Shown: one piece after another, positions 11,027 to 21,655 of the stretch
Layout: each line of letters opens with the position of its first letter
Numbering within the stretch: position 1 is the stretch's first letter
Notes under the pieces: generated by a model
What the model saw: the letters and a program-made list of their open reading frames with translations, nothing else
Databases searched by the model: none
What the model was told of the DNA's origin: nothing
Position numbers and translations under genes: made by a program
DNA from: Sporothrix humicola
Taxonomy: Eukaryota; Ascomycota; Sordariomycetes; Ophiostomatales; Ophiostomataceae
Assembly: GCA_021396245.1 (NCBI GenBank)
Contig: WNYE01000029.1
Coordinates: 356,193-420,192 of the forward strand
Length of the DNA: 64,000 bases
Reading direction: 5' to 3'

Positions 11027-11869
11027 TGTGTGGAGGATGCGCCTTGTTGAGTGTTGTGTCTTGTTGATGTTGTGTCCGAGTCTATCTTATCGTGATAAAA
11101 AATGTGGTTGCATTTCGCTATTTATGGGTATTTATGACTAGAGCTTGTGGAAGGGTTTCAATATCTTCAATGTTTTAACATTGACAATGTCAGCATTCAC
11201 GCGCCCGGCGAAATCGTGTCGCGCCCGGTGACTTGCCCGTTGTTGCCGTATTCTATCTAGACCCGAGAGGATCCGGGCCAGGGTCTTTCTCTTTTTTTTC
11301 TCTTTTTTTTTCAATCTTCTTCTTGTTAAACAAAAACAGGCTCTCCATTAATTCAGTCCCCGTTAGAAATCATGGTGTTCCTTTACCTTTTGCCTTCTCG
11401 CGGCGTTGAAGAATACCCTTGCAAGTTCATGGCCGGGATTTTGACGGCCACAGCAGATATTCCGTAGATAACACGGGATCCACGGGATCCACATCTTGTC
11501 CCCCGCGATGAATATCGCCCGTTGGTCACAGTATCTCACCTCCATCTTGGCACACACTTATCGCCCGTCACGCCAAGTCACTTATCTCCCATGGATCATC
11601 TCCGTTGCATCGCAGTCTCGTAGTCTCGCAGTCTCTTGCCCTTTGTATTATCGTAGGATTCAATCTGTTAGTCTGTATCTAGATTCACGCATTGTGTATT
11701 GATGAGACTACTTTGAAAAATTAATAAAGGTGAATGCATGTCTTGATGGAAAAGAAAATATGAAATGCTTTGAATTGTGCTTTTCAATATTGTTTACCTT
11801 TTTATTTTGAATTGTTTGTTCTGAATTGCCTGCGAAAATTATTTGTTGTTCACCACACAGTCCACCACC
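11027..11869. promoter_or_regulatory. Divergent promoter of hydroxylase and permease
   Basis: Bidirectional promoter region. GCCCGT occurs at 11235-11240, 11517-11522 and 11563-11568, all plus strand, with related CGCCCGG near 11212 and 11222 and a doubled CACGGGATC near 11472. A polypyrimidine tract runs at about 11286-11325. The recurring GCCCGT element is the best candidate binding site for the neighbouring Zn2Cys6 regulator. Confidence 0.5.
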
Positions 11870-13410
11870 ATGTCTGACCTCAAAACTCCGGTTGTCGAGG
11901 AGAAGAAGGCGACAGACAGTCTCGATGGCGCCTACGACTCTGCACCCGCCGCCTCGCTGGCCATCATCGACCCGGCCGTGCAGAAGTCGGCTATTTTCAA
12001 GGTCGATGTGGCCGTCCTCGGGTGCTTTGGCCTGATGTACTTTCTCGCCAACCTCGACAGAAACAATTTGGTGAGGAAGACGTGCTTTTCTATTTTCTAA
12101 TGTTGTCCCGTTCATTTCATTTTTCTAACACTCCTCGCCAGGGCCAATCTGAGGTTATGGGACTTCCTGAAGACCTAGGTCTTGTTGGCAACCAGTTTGG
12201 CAACGCCGTTACCGTCTTCTACGCAACCTACGTCTTCTTCGAGACGCCCCTGACGATCGCCATGAAGCACGTCGGCGCAAAGAACCTGCTGGCTTTCTGC
12301 ATGCTGGGATGGGGCGCTGTGTGCCTGGGCACTGGTTTTGTCAAGAACATCAACCAGCTCTACGCCTGCCGTGTGCTCCTCGGCATGTTCGAGGCCGGCC
12401 TCATCCCCTGCATCAACGCCTACATTGGCATGGTCTACCTCAAGTCGGAGCTCACCATGCGGTCGGCCGTCTACTACTGCTTCAGTGCCATTGCCGGTGC
12501 TTTTGGCGGTCTTCTGGCCGCTGCCGTCTCGCACGTCCATACTGCCGGCCTTGCCTCCTGGTCGTGGCTGTTTATTATTGAGGGCATCATAACCATCACC
12601 CTCTCGCCGCTGATTTTCTTCATCTTCCCCAGCGACCCTCGTGGCGCGTGGTTCCTGAACGAGGCAGAGCGCAATGTGATGCGTCTGCGTTACGAGCACA
12701 ACAGACACTTGGCTATTGAGGACACGTTTAGCTGGAGCAAGGTCCTCTCTGCATTCACGGACGTCAAGACGTACATCCACTGTGTCATTGAGTTCTCCGT
12801 CGACATATCCCTCTTCAGCATGTCCACCTTCATGCCGTCCATCATCAAGGGCATGGGATTCACGAGCGTCCACGCACAGCTGCTGACCGTCCCCGTATAC
12901 GTCTGGTCGGCCATTGCTTTCTTCATTATTGCCTTTATGTCCGACCGTCATGGCCTGCGCAGTCCCTATCTGGTCGGTGCCAGCTTTGCTGTCTTGATCG
13001 GCAACATTATGCTGCTGGCGACGGACAATGTTGCCACTCGCTACGTCGCCCTCTTCTTCCTCGCCGTCGGCATGTACTCCACCAGCGGCCTCGACATCAC
13101 CTGGCTCAACGGCAACTTTGCCGGCCACTTTAAGCGCTCCACTGCCGTCGGCTTTGTCCTCAGCGTTGGCAATACGTCGGGTGTTTTGACCGGCCAGATC
13201 TTTACCTCTCAGTCCGCCCCCCGCTACCTCAAAGGCATCAAGATCACCCTGGGCTTCACAGCCGTGGCCATTATTGCCTCCACTCTCTATGCCTTTGGTC
13301 TCTACAAGGTCAACCGCAAGCGTGATGAGCGCGTTGCCACCAATGGCGAGTCACACTCGGAGACCAAGGATATCTCCGACTTGGACGATACCTTCCGGTA
13401 TACTTTGTAG
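11870..13410 (+). CDS. MFS permease, anion:cation symporter (Dal5/Tna1-type) family
   Basis: Plasma-membrane carrier of 489 residues, exons 11870..12070 and 12142..13410. The join reads NLDRNNL-GQSEVMGLPEDLG, which is the usual first extracellular loop of the ACS family; members carry allantoate, nicotinate, pantothenate, biotin and similar organic anions. About 12 hydrophobic spans are visible, with the loop between spans 6 and 7 at the sequence FPSDPRGAWFLNEAER, and the family-typical tail ISDLDDTFRYTL. The start is the ATG in CCACCATGTC. Being divergent from the hydroxylase and sharing promoter motifs, it probably imports the cluster's substrate. The substrate itself is not determined. Confidence 0.9.
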
Positions 13411-14319
13411 ATGAATGCGAGTTGTTATTTGTGTCTTTTAGTTGCTGAGAGGTAAGAGGTGGCAAGCTCAAATATTGAATGAATTACCGACCTGGGATGA
13501 TATGACGGCAGGATCATGAGGTCAAGCTTAAATATTTATGGAATAATTCTGGTTTAAATTATAAAACCTGTGTATAATTATTTCAGTCTCGTGATTCCGT
13601 TGTCAATGTCTATGCTGTTAATTTAAGCTTGTTGTATTTTGCATTATCGTCACTCTTATCTATGCGAGATGCCGTATCGGGTAACATGCTGTGCCTCAAT
13701 TCAATAGTGTACAACCTAATTTATGCTTATTTTTGACCAAGATTCACAAGATAACCTTTCGCTGGGCTGATTTGCACAAATTCATGTAGAATAATAGGAT
13801 GTGCAGCTAGAGATGATGTAAATTGATTTTGTTTGGTAACAGCATGTATTGTTTGATTTGTTCCCTGTCATGTATACCTGTTTGATACTTTCCATATTTC
13901 TCGACAGGATTCAATACTTCCTAATATCTGAGATAAATCTGTAGACAAAATACCATTTATGCTATGTTTTCAATTTGAAATGAATTCTTGTTTTCATAAT
14001 CATATTAAAAAAATTTGAAAATAAAATAACAATTATTTCGATCATCAAAATGAAAATCAAAACCGAAAGAAATATCAATTTCTCAAGTAAACGGATTTTC
14101 AATCATGAAAAATCAAAAACATCTCAACTTCACTAGAAACGGGCCTGATGGAGTTTTCTCATATTAATCTATTCCCTACAACCCATATTCCCCGACGGCC
14201 GGGACCACATGGCGGGCCGCATTTCATTTATTAATTCCCGGTACGCCACGCCCAGGTAATGGAACCGCCAAGACAAAAGCAAGATCGCAACTGAAAGAGG
14301 AACAAACATGTCGAATTGA
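13411..14319. other. AT-rich intergenic region
   Basis: No gene is seen. From about 13490 to 14150 the DNA is strongly AT-rich, with A/T runs around 13990-14080. It contains the permease 3' UTR and no recognisable repeat family. Confidence 0.5.
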
Positions 14320-14766
14320 CAACATGACATTAAAGCGATCGAAGATGCTGGCAAGGAGGGCTACGAGGGGAAGAATGAGAGGACAAAGAGGCTAAAGAAG
14401 AGGAAGAGCCGGTTAACCAGCCGACTCTAAAGCTGCACAAGTACACGATCATGGCTGTGTCATCTGTGGATAGCAACAGAGTGGGTTATTTGTGCTGGCT
14501 ACATTGTCTTTAGGAAGGGTCTATCACCGGGACAGTCGAAGGAGGAAACGGACACCGAAAAGGTTGCGGCACTTGTAAGACAGGAAGCCGAACTGCCTTC
14601 TCGAAGCGAAACTCTTCCACGATGGAGAATGAGGTTCTCAGAATTTGTGGAACGGAAGAAAGCGTTGGCACTGAGTCCTGGACTGGTGGACAGGGTCGTG
14701 AAAACGATAGAGGCAATCCCCAACTTGCCAGATATGCCTACTGTCGGTTTGTCGAATGACAACTGA
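14320..14766 (+). pseudogene. Broken reading frame, unknown protein remnant
   Basis: One plus-strand frame stays open from after a TGA at 14317 to a TGA at 14764, interrupted only by a TAA at 14428-14430. The first part reads as a lysine/arginine-rich segment (KAIEDAGKEGYEG, then KRLKKRKSR). The second has a hydrophobic stretch (WVICAGYIVF) followed by a helical, charged tail ending VGLSNDN. Base composition is higher in GC than the AT-rich flanks, as for the genes here. There is no start codon at a sensible place. It could be a decayed gene, a 3' exon of a gene with small introns, or chance. I do not recognise the family. Confidence 0.3.
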
Positions 14767-15111
14767 GGAAGTCGAAACACATCATTCATGGAAGGGAGTA
14801 CAACAGATTACACGTAATTAGTGTTCCATTTTATTCTATCCGGTTACACACAACCCCAGACTCTGGCTTTCCAGTTATCCTGTACCGTTGTATTATTCTA
14901 GACAATGCAAAGCGAGATATCTCGCGAGAAGAAGAAGAAAAAATGATGAAACATAGGAAATGAGATGCGCAAAGAGCAAGACACCAGGCAAAGACAAGAC
15001 CCGCCAAAACGCCATCCAATATATAAATGTCCCGTAAATTATGTTCATGATGCACAGAAATGCACAAAAAGCCACTCAAAAGTAAAACAAGACCCTGTCG
15101 ATTGACCCCGA
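14767..15111. other. Short intergenic region before GH12 3' end
   Basis: AT-rich 3' region of the leftward GH12 gene; no gene or repeat recognised. Confidence 0.4.
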
Positions 15112-16437
15112 CTACGACGTCGTCACATCAACGGCCAGTTTGGGCACGGAAAAGGTGACAAAGTCGGTCGAGTAGTAGGCCTCGGAGCCAAAGGCAAAGT
15201 AGCCCAGGTAGTCGGATTCGCTGGGGAAGTTTGCGTTGTTGAGCGTGAAGAGCTTCGTAACGAGCGGCAGCAGGTCGCCGTGGAACTTGTCCGTCGTCTG
15301 TGAGGCCATCCAGGTCAACACATTTTGGTTCTGGCCGTTTGTGCCATAGTACAGGCTGAACGTGGTGCCGTTGAGCACCTCCGTTGTGACGGCACCCTTG
15401 GCGAGGCCAATGGGCTGGGCGGCGGCACCAAAGTCCGCCAGCCACACCATGACTTCGTACTTGGCCTCCCCGCTGTCGCCCGATTTTGTCTTGTCGCTGT
15501 CCAGGAACATATCGACGGCGACGTTGGCATTCAAAGTATCGGCGGTCAGGGCCGTCTCGTCGGTGGTCGACGCGGACTTGTTGCCGACGCCATACGTCCA
15601 CTCCACGTCCAGGCCGATCTTGGAGAGAGACTCGACCGTGGCCGGGAAAACACCGCCATCGACAAGAACGTTGGGGAAGGCGTGCACAGGTTGGCTCTCG
15701 GGGCCCTGGGGGTACTCCCAGGTAATGGACCACGCGGGTGCCGTCGTCTTGGTCGGGTACGTGCTGTTGTCGTATGTCGTGACCTGTGATGTTAGCAAGA
15801 TTCCGAAGAAAGTCTAGTATGTTTTCGTGAAAAGCCCGGATTGATGATCGCCAGGGTCGCCACGGCGCGTGGCAGTGAGCAGGCAAAGCCGAGAAAATCG
15901 TGAATAGCTCTCGAAACTAGATGGATGACGACAATACTCACATTCATACAAAGACCGCCGCCTTCAGAAGCATCCCAGCCCCACTGGTTGGGGTTGACTG
16001 TTGAGAAAAAGAGCGTTAGTAAAGACAAAGGCCATGTGAGGTCATGCGAGACATGAACGGCAGGCACGAGGCTGGATGTTGAAAGAGATGGGAAGGTGCG
16101 CCAAAAGGCAGGAGCGATGTGGGGCTTAGTAAGCACGAAATTCGTGCCAACGACAGCCAAAGGCGACAAACGTACGTGTGAATTGTTGGCCCTTTGTATC
16201 CGGCGTGATACCGTACGACTTTTGGCAGTACGTCTTGGTCGTGAGCTTGTTGCCGGTGCCGCCTCCGCCGTCGGGGTTGCCGCCGCCGACGGGCGACGAC
16301 GGTTGTGGTGTGTAGATGGGAGCATCGCCGGCGGCCGAACGCGAAGCATCAATGCCAAAGAGAACGGCGAGCGTGACGCCGATTGGGATGACGAGCAGCG
16401 CAAAGTTGACGAGAAACGTCACGCCGAGGACGGCCAT
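15112..16437 (-). CDS. Membrane-anchored GH12 endo-beta-glucanase
   Basis: Predicted 329-residue glycoside hydrolase family 12 enzyme (endo-1,4-beta-glucanase/xyloglucanase class). Minus-strand exons are 16437..16176, 15997..15942 (only 56 bp) and 15783..15112. Residues about 5-29 are a single hydrophobic span after a very short N-terminus, then a Gly/Pro-rich linker (about 45-65): this looks like a type II membrane anchor rather than a cleaved signal. GH12 features follow: LNPNQWGW across the exon 1-2 join, AWSITWEYP, the nucleophile Glu216 in YEVMVWLADFG and the likely acid/base Glu307 in GSEAYY, 91 residues apart. It faces the cellulose-synthase-like gene at 21.6 kb. A role in trimming a nascent beta-glucan is inferred from anchoring and neighbourhood. 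Confidence 0.88.
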
Positions 16438-19400
16438 GGCGAGAGAAGAGGGAGGAGAGTAGGCGTAAACTGCAAGACGAATTGAACGAATGGAAGAGAT
16501 GGCGAAGAAGATGAGTACGTTGACGTTGAAAATAGCCGACTACTGTAAACGAACGTGATTGAATCAACGACAATTAAGATGTGACGGCGTAGAGGTCGGC
16601 GCAAACGAATGATAGACGCACAAGGCGCAACGATCGTGAAATTGAGAACTGAGAATTGGCGGCCGTCGTGCGAGATGAGAATCGGCGATTGAGACGATTA
16701 GTGGGAGAAAGTGGAAAGTGGGCAGGCGCAAGAGACCAGAGACTCCAGAAGGACTCCAGAAGGGATGCGGAAGAATGAAGCGAGTGGACGGCCCCGAAAA
16801 AGGACAAAACAAGGCCAGGAATGCAACGACGTCAGGCTGTGTGATTTTCTTGGATGGCGATGGAAATCGAAGAAAATCAAGACGCGCAAGATGGATCAAA
16901 GCTGAAAAGGAAGAAACGAAGGTGAAAAAAGGTGGAAAAGGTGGGCTCGGTGGACTGGGATGGGTCCAAGATGGAGCAGGGCAAGATGGAGATGCAACAA
17001 AAGAGCAACAAAAGCTCAAAAAGTGCAGCAAGATGCAGAGTCGTAGAGATGCAGAGACCGAAAGATACAGAGGCACAAAACGCAGAGACGCAGACAGGAC
17101 GTTGGATATGTCGTACAGTGATCGGAGCACAGGGACGGAAGAGATGATACGGCGACGCCCTTGGGAGCAAAACAGGAAAAGAAGGGCGGCGTGGTGGGTG
17201 GGGGTGGATGATCGAGCTTTTTTTGGAGTTCTATTTCTTCTTTTTCGGTGCTGAGCATGTATCGACACAGTGGACTTTAGTTCTTTTGCAGTGGGTTCTA
17301 CTAGCCTAGGCCTAGCTCGAGACCTGCTTTTTCTTGTCTGGATCGTCTCGATCTCCCTTGGCTATCGCAGTTTCAGGTTGTGCTGTGTGGTGGGCTTTTT
17401 GTGGGCGTTTTCGTCATTGCCGGAGCATCTTTGCAAGAAGATGTTGTTGGTATTCAAAGAGTTTTGGTTTGCTGGAAGATACTTGGAAGATACGGAGATA
17501 CATCGACACTCTTACACGCAGTGACACGCCGTGTCTTACTGGAAAGGGGCGCTGGAAACGCTGGAAACAGCCGTCTGCGCAGATTGCGTGGGTTTGTGCT
17601 GTGTCGACTGCGCAATTCGTGTTTCTCGTCTCCTTTGCTTTGCCTCGCGTGTTTGAATTACTGTTTCTCGTTTTCTGTTTTCTTTTCTTTCACTCGAAAT
17701 ACGCACATATACACTACTCGTCTTATCTGACGGCGCAGTCTGTATTACTCCGCACCGTCCTTGTGCTCCGTCCTCGTATTACCAACTCCGTCTCGCGTGT
17801 TATGCGCCCTGTAATCTGTAATTTGCATGCAATTTGTATGCACCCTGTGGCCGACAACCGAGTGCGGCCGAAAACGTCACTGTTCGACTCTGGTTGCTGG
17901 GACCAGGCCAGGGTAAAATTCTGTTTGCCTGGCTCGAGCCTGGTTCCTCGCTCTGCCTGCCCTGTCTGGACAAGCCATCCAAAGGCAAGTAGTTCTGTCG
18001 GGCGACGGACTACGACCCAACCAGTGGCGCCCGGCCCACCCGTGGCTATTATTAGGCACTGTGGGTGGCCGGCGATTTCCATGAAAGAACAAGAATGCAG
18101 AATGGAACAAACTATTTTGCACAGGGCGAAAGCTTTCAGGGCAGAGTCGAAATCCACGAACAAACAGCATCAAGAAGGGTCACAATCCCAAGAAAAAGGG
18201 AAGCATTTGAAATGACGAGTGGCAGGGGAAAAGGGCATTAAGAGGAAGAACCTATGATAGTCGAGAAATTGACAAGATTGACAAAATTGACAGTTGCAAA
18301 GGATTCGATCCCCAGTAAAAAGGACGACGGGCGACGCGAGGGCAAAATAAAGATAACAGACGAACGCGAAGAAGTCAAAAATGCATGATGGGGAATAAAA
18401 GGATTGGGCACAGAATTTTCTGTGCGCGGAAGGATGAAGGAGCCAACCAAAGAAAAAAAATGAAGAAAAAAAGACCGGACGGAGAGGCAAAAGGAGCAAA
18501 AAGAGCAAAAAGGCAAGTGATGGACAGGGCGCCGGGCGCCGAGAAAGGCACCCACTGGGGCGAAATCCTCCTGCCGACGGCCAATGTTACCAATGTCACC
18601 AATGTCCAATGTCACCACCCCTGGTCGGCCTGCAGTTGCTGGCAGCCTGCAAACTGTCAACACCCTACCCTGTCGAGCTTGTCGAGCCTTTCCGTCTTCT
18701 CCTGCCAACCCTGTTCGCCCACGCACCTACCCAGACCACCAAGAGACCTGGACTCCCACACCAAAGCACACCAAAAGCCCATTCGAGCCCACCCACTCTT
18801 CCAGAGCGTTGGTGATAGGCGCCCCTTTAAGGCACAGTGGGCCCCGAATCGCGCACTAGCCACTAGCCTCGCGGGATTTTCTGCAGGGGGATCGGTTCCG
18901 TCGCTCGCGAGCTCGTATGCTGTGTGGTTTCTCGTGTTGGGCGGTCATTCTGCTCAAAGTGGTCAAAGTGGTAGAAAAGTGGTGTTATTGACAGTGAGAA
19001 ACTGCAGCAAGTGCCGCATTGCCCGTTCCCTCCGCCTTCGGATAATATTCTGCCAGCCTCTTTTTGTGTATTTGTCGTCCCTTTGCTTCTGCGTCTTTCC
19101 ACATTTGGCGCCCTCATTTTCCTTCAGTTCCTTCCCAAATCTTGCGAATGCGAGTGCTACATACTCCGTATGTAAAGACAGGTTGGTGCATCGTAAACGA
19201 CGACTGGTTCAATGGGGGGCTGCAGCATACCGTTACGAGAATTGCAGAGTTTACCCTCAGACAGATGTTTGAAGGAGCTTTTACGAATTGACAGCAGTGA
19301 CAATAAGTGACCACGACACGACAAACGGAGGGGAGTGAGAGGCTGGACTCATCAGTCAGACATTGTTTTCTGGCCAATCAGGGCGCGTTCTGCCGCCCAT

Positions 19401-21655
19401 TTGCTCTTTGTTCCTGACCTCCTGGAACGATGTCTCGCCTCCTGTCTTGGACAACAGTGCATGCATTTACAAGTACCTAAGGCAGTGAGAGGAGTAAATA
19501 TTTCGGTGTTCAGCAGTTTAGCAGCTGTGGCCGGAATGGGGCAGAAGTTTTGGTGGTTTACGCCGCCAGTTTACGCCGCCAGACACGAGTACATTACGAT
19601 CGAACAGCGACGTGACGCGTTCCTGTAAGGGGGCAAGAGGCGTCTTGAAGCCACGAGCCGGGCGTTTTATATTTTGGCGGTTTTTGGCGTCTTCTGGACG
19701 AAGTAGTGTGGTGTATCTCGGTGAAGAGCTGCTTGTGCTACTGGGTTAATGCATTGGAATTATCTACTTAAAGAGGTCGGCTGGAATGATGGGCCAATGG
19801 GCGCCGCGAAACAGGGAAGAGCAAGGGAAGGAGAGGGCCTCGAGGGCGAAAGAGAAAAATAGCGGTGGAAACGGGGACATAGGAGAAAACAAAACTGGGC
19901 CAGCTGGGTGAAAATCGAGATGCAAAGATGAAAAAGGGATAAAAAAGGACGACAGGGAAGGCACAGGTAAAAAGAACGGCAAACAAAAATATGGCACAGC
20001 AAAAGACACCAAGATGCGGTCCAAAATGCAAAAAGGTAAAAAAAAAAGGTAAAAAGGGGCATGCTACACAAGCTTCCTTCACGCCCGAACTGCCCGTAGT
20101 TTGCATTTTTCTGCAGTCTCCTTTTGCAGGTCCTGCGCGGCGCAACGCTTTGTTGTGCCGGACTGTCCGTTGGTGTCCGACGGAAGCCTTGAGCCTGGTG
20201 GCAGAGACGCGAGCACCGATACCAACAGAAGGTTAAAAAAAAGATAAAAAAGGAAAAAAAGATTTAAAAATGGAGCTCTGCATCGACGCCTTAGATAAGG
20301 CCCTGCGCTAGCGCCAGGCAAAAGAATAATTACTGGGTACTTGGCCGGTGCGCGCTAACCTTGTCTCCAGCTCGTACTTTTGGCTCGTTGTGGGCTGCAG
20401 TGGGGTGTGGAAGTGAACTTGTGGTGTGCAGGCCTTGTTTGTATTTTTGTGTGGTGTGTGTGTGTACGGCGTAGTTTTTACGTTTTTTTTTACGGAGCAT
20501 TCGGCGTCTGTACTGTGTAGTTTGTTGTCTGTGTCTATTGCTGTCTCCTGTCTCTCGTGTTTGCTTGTTTGCTTGTTTTGCCTGTCGTCTGTTCCTGAAG
20601 GGTGGAGGTCTCGTATCGCGCCTCACTGACGCCGTTGCGTATTCAGAGCTGACCCCCATCCTTTGTTGCTTTGTTGCTTTTGATGCTCGACACGTTGGAC
20701 CAGTATCTTTGGTCGAGGTGGTCTCCGCGGTGCTTTGTTCCTGCGCCATCCTTGTACCTGACGCTGACCTTGTGTTATTGCTTTTTCCTTTTTCCTTTTA
20801 CTTTTCACCGTGTGCAGAGAGTTCTTTTGATGGTGTCGTCCTATTTTTTGGTTCTATTTTCCTGTCTTTTGGTGCCCACTTCCCTGTCTTCCTTGGTCTC
20901 GAGCTCCGTGCTGTCTCCTGGCATTGTTCCTGCTTTTGTCTCCAGTTCTTCTTGCCTGCTGTCTCCAGTTCTTCTGTCCGGTCTCCTCTTTTTTTTTTCT
21001 TTTCCCTTGCCCACTCCCTCCCTCCCTCTTCCCCTTTCCTCCTATCCTTCTAACCCCCTCCTCACTTATTTTCTTCTTTTTCCCTCTTTTCCTCTTTTGT
21101 CCTTTGTCTTTTTGACTCCTCACCCCCCTCGTGTTGCTTGTGCTGAGTCCATTCGTTTTTCTCTCCGTCAACACTAACACTCGCTTTCACACTCGTCTTT
21201 CGTCTTTCACCTCTTCACACCTCGTCCTTCGTTTTCGTACTTTTGTCTTTTCGTTTGCATCTTCATGACACACGCTCGTTCGTTTGGGCATCTTTGTGTT
21301 CTTTGATTTTTGGGTTCTCTGGGTTCTCGTTTCTCGCATGGATTTGCCGTTGAACGTTGAACGTTGAACATTGAATCGTGAACACAACACCTGCAGCTCG
21401 ACCAGGATCTCTCGTTATTCCTTGGCAACATATCGACAATCGACAGCTCAATATCAACAAATCGACTCCTGAATCGGACCACACTCGCTCAATATCTGCA
21501 ACGGACACCGCACGCAACATTTCGACCTGCACGAATTAATCTGTCTACACCTGTAGACTTACACTCGCTTTCGACACAAAATCACATTCGTTCACATATC
21601 GCCAACACTAGAACCGCCACATCCACCACAGAACTGCAGTCTCGCTCTCCCCGAG
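16438..21655. other. 5.2-kb gap between GH12 and GT2 genes
   Basis: No convincing gene. Long open frames exist (for example 17334-18215 and 18385-19272, plus strand), but they encode low-complexity, motif-free protein and have coding potential on both strands. The DNA has simple-sequence patches: A/G-rich 16710-17200, AAAAAGG runs near 19930-20060 and 20230-20270, and a long polypyrimidine tract at about 20960-21130, followed by an AC-rich leader up to the GT2 start codon. It most likely holds two long promoters and a long 5' UTR. An unspliced noncoding RNA or a small-exon gene cannot be excluded. Confidence 0.5.
20960..21130 (+). promoter_or_regulatory. Polypyrimidine tract upstream of GT2 gene
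   Basis: An almost pure C/T stretch on the plus strand, 500-700 bp upstream of the GT2 start codon. CT-rich tracts of this kind commonly precede transcription starts of strongly expressed filamentous fungal genes. Confidence 0.45.

Noticed and set aside
18295..18325. GGATTCGATCCCC, similar to a tRNA B-box
   Set aside because: No matching A-box or cloverleaf arms could be drawn around it.
17334..19272. Plus-strand open frames of 293 and 295 codons in the 5.2-kb gap
   Set aside because: Translations are Cys/Ser/Pro or Lys patches with no domain, and overlapping frames on the other strand are equally open; better explained by composition.
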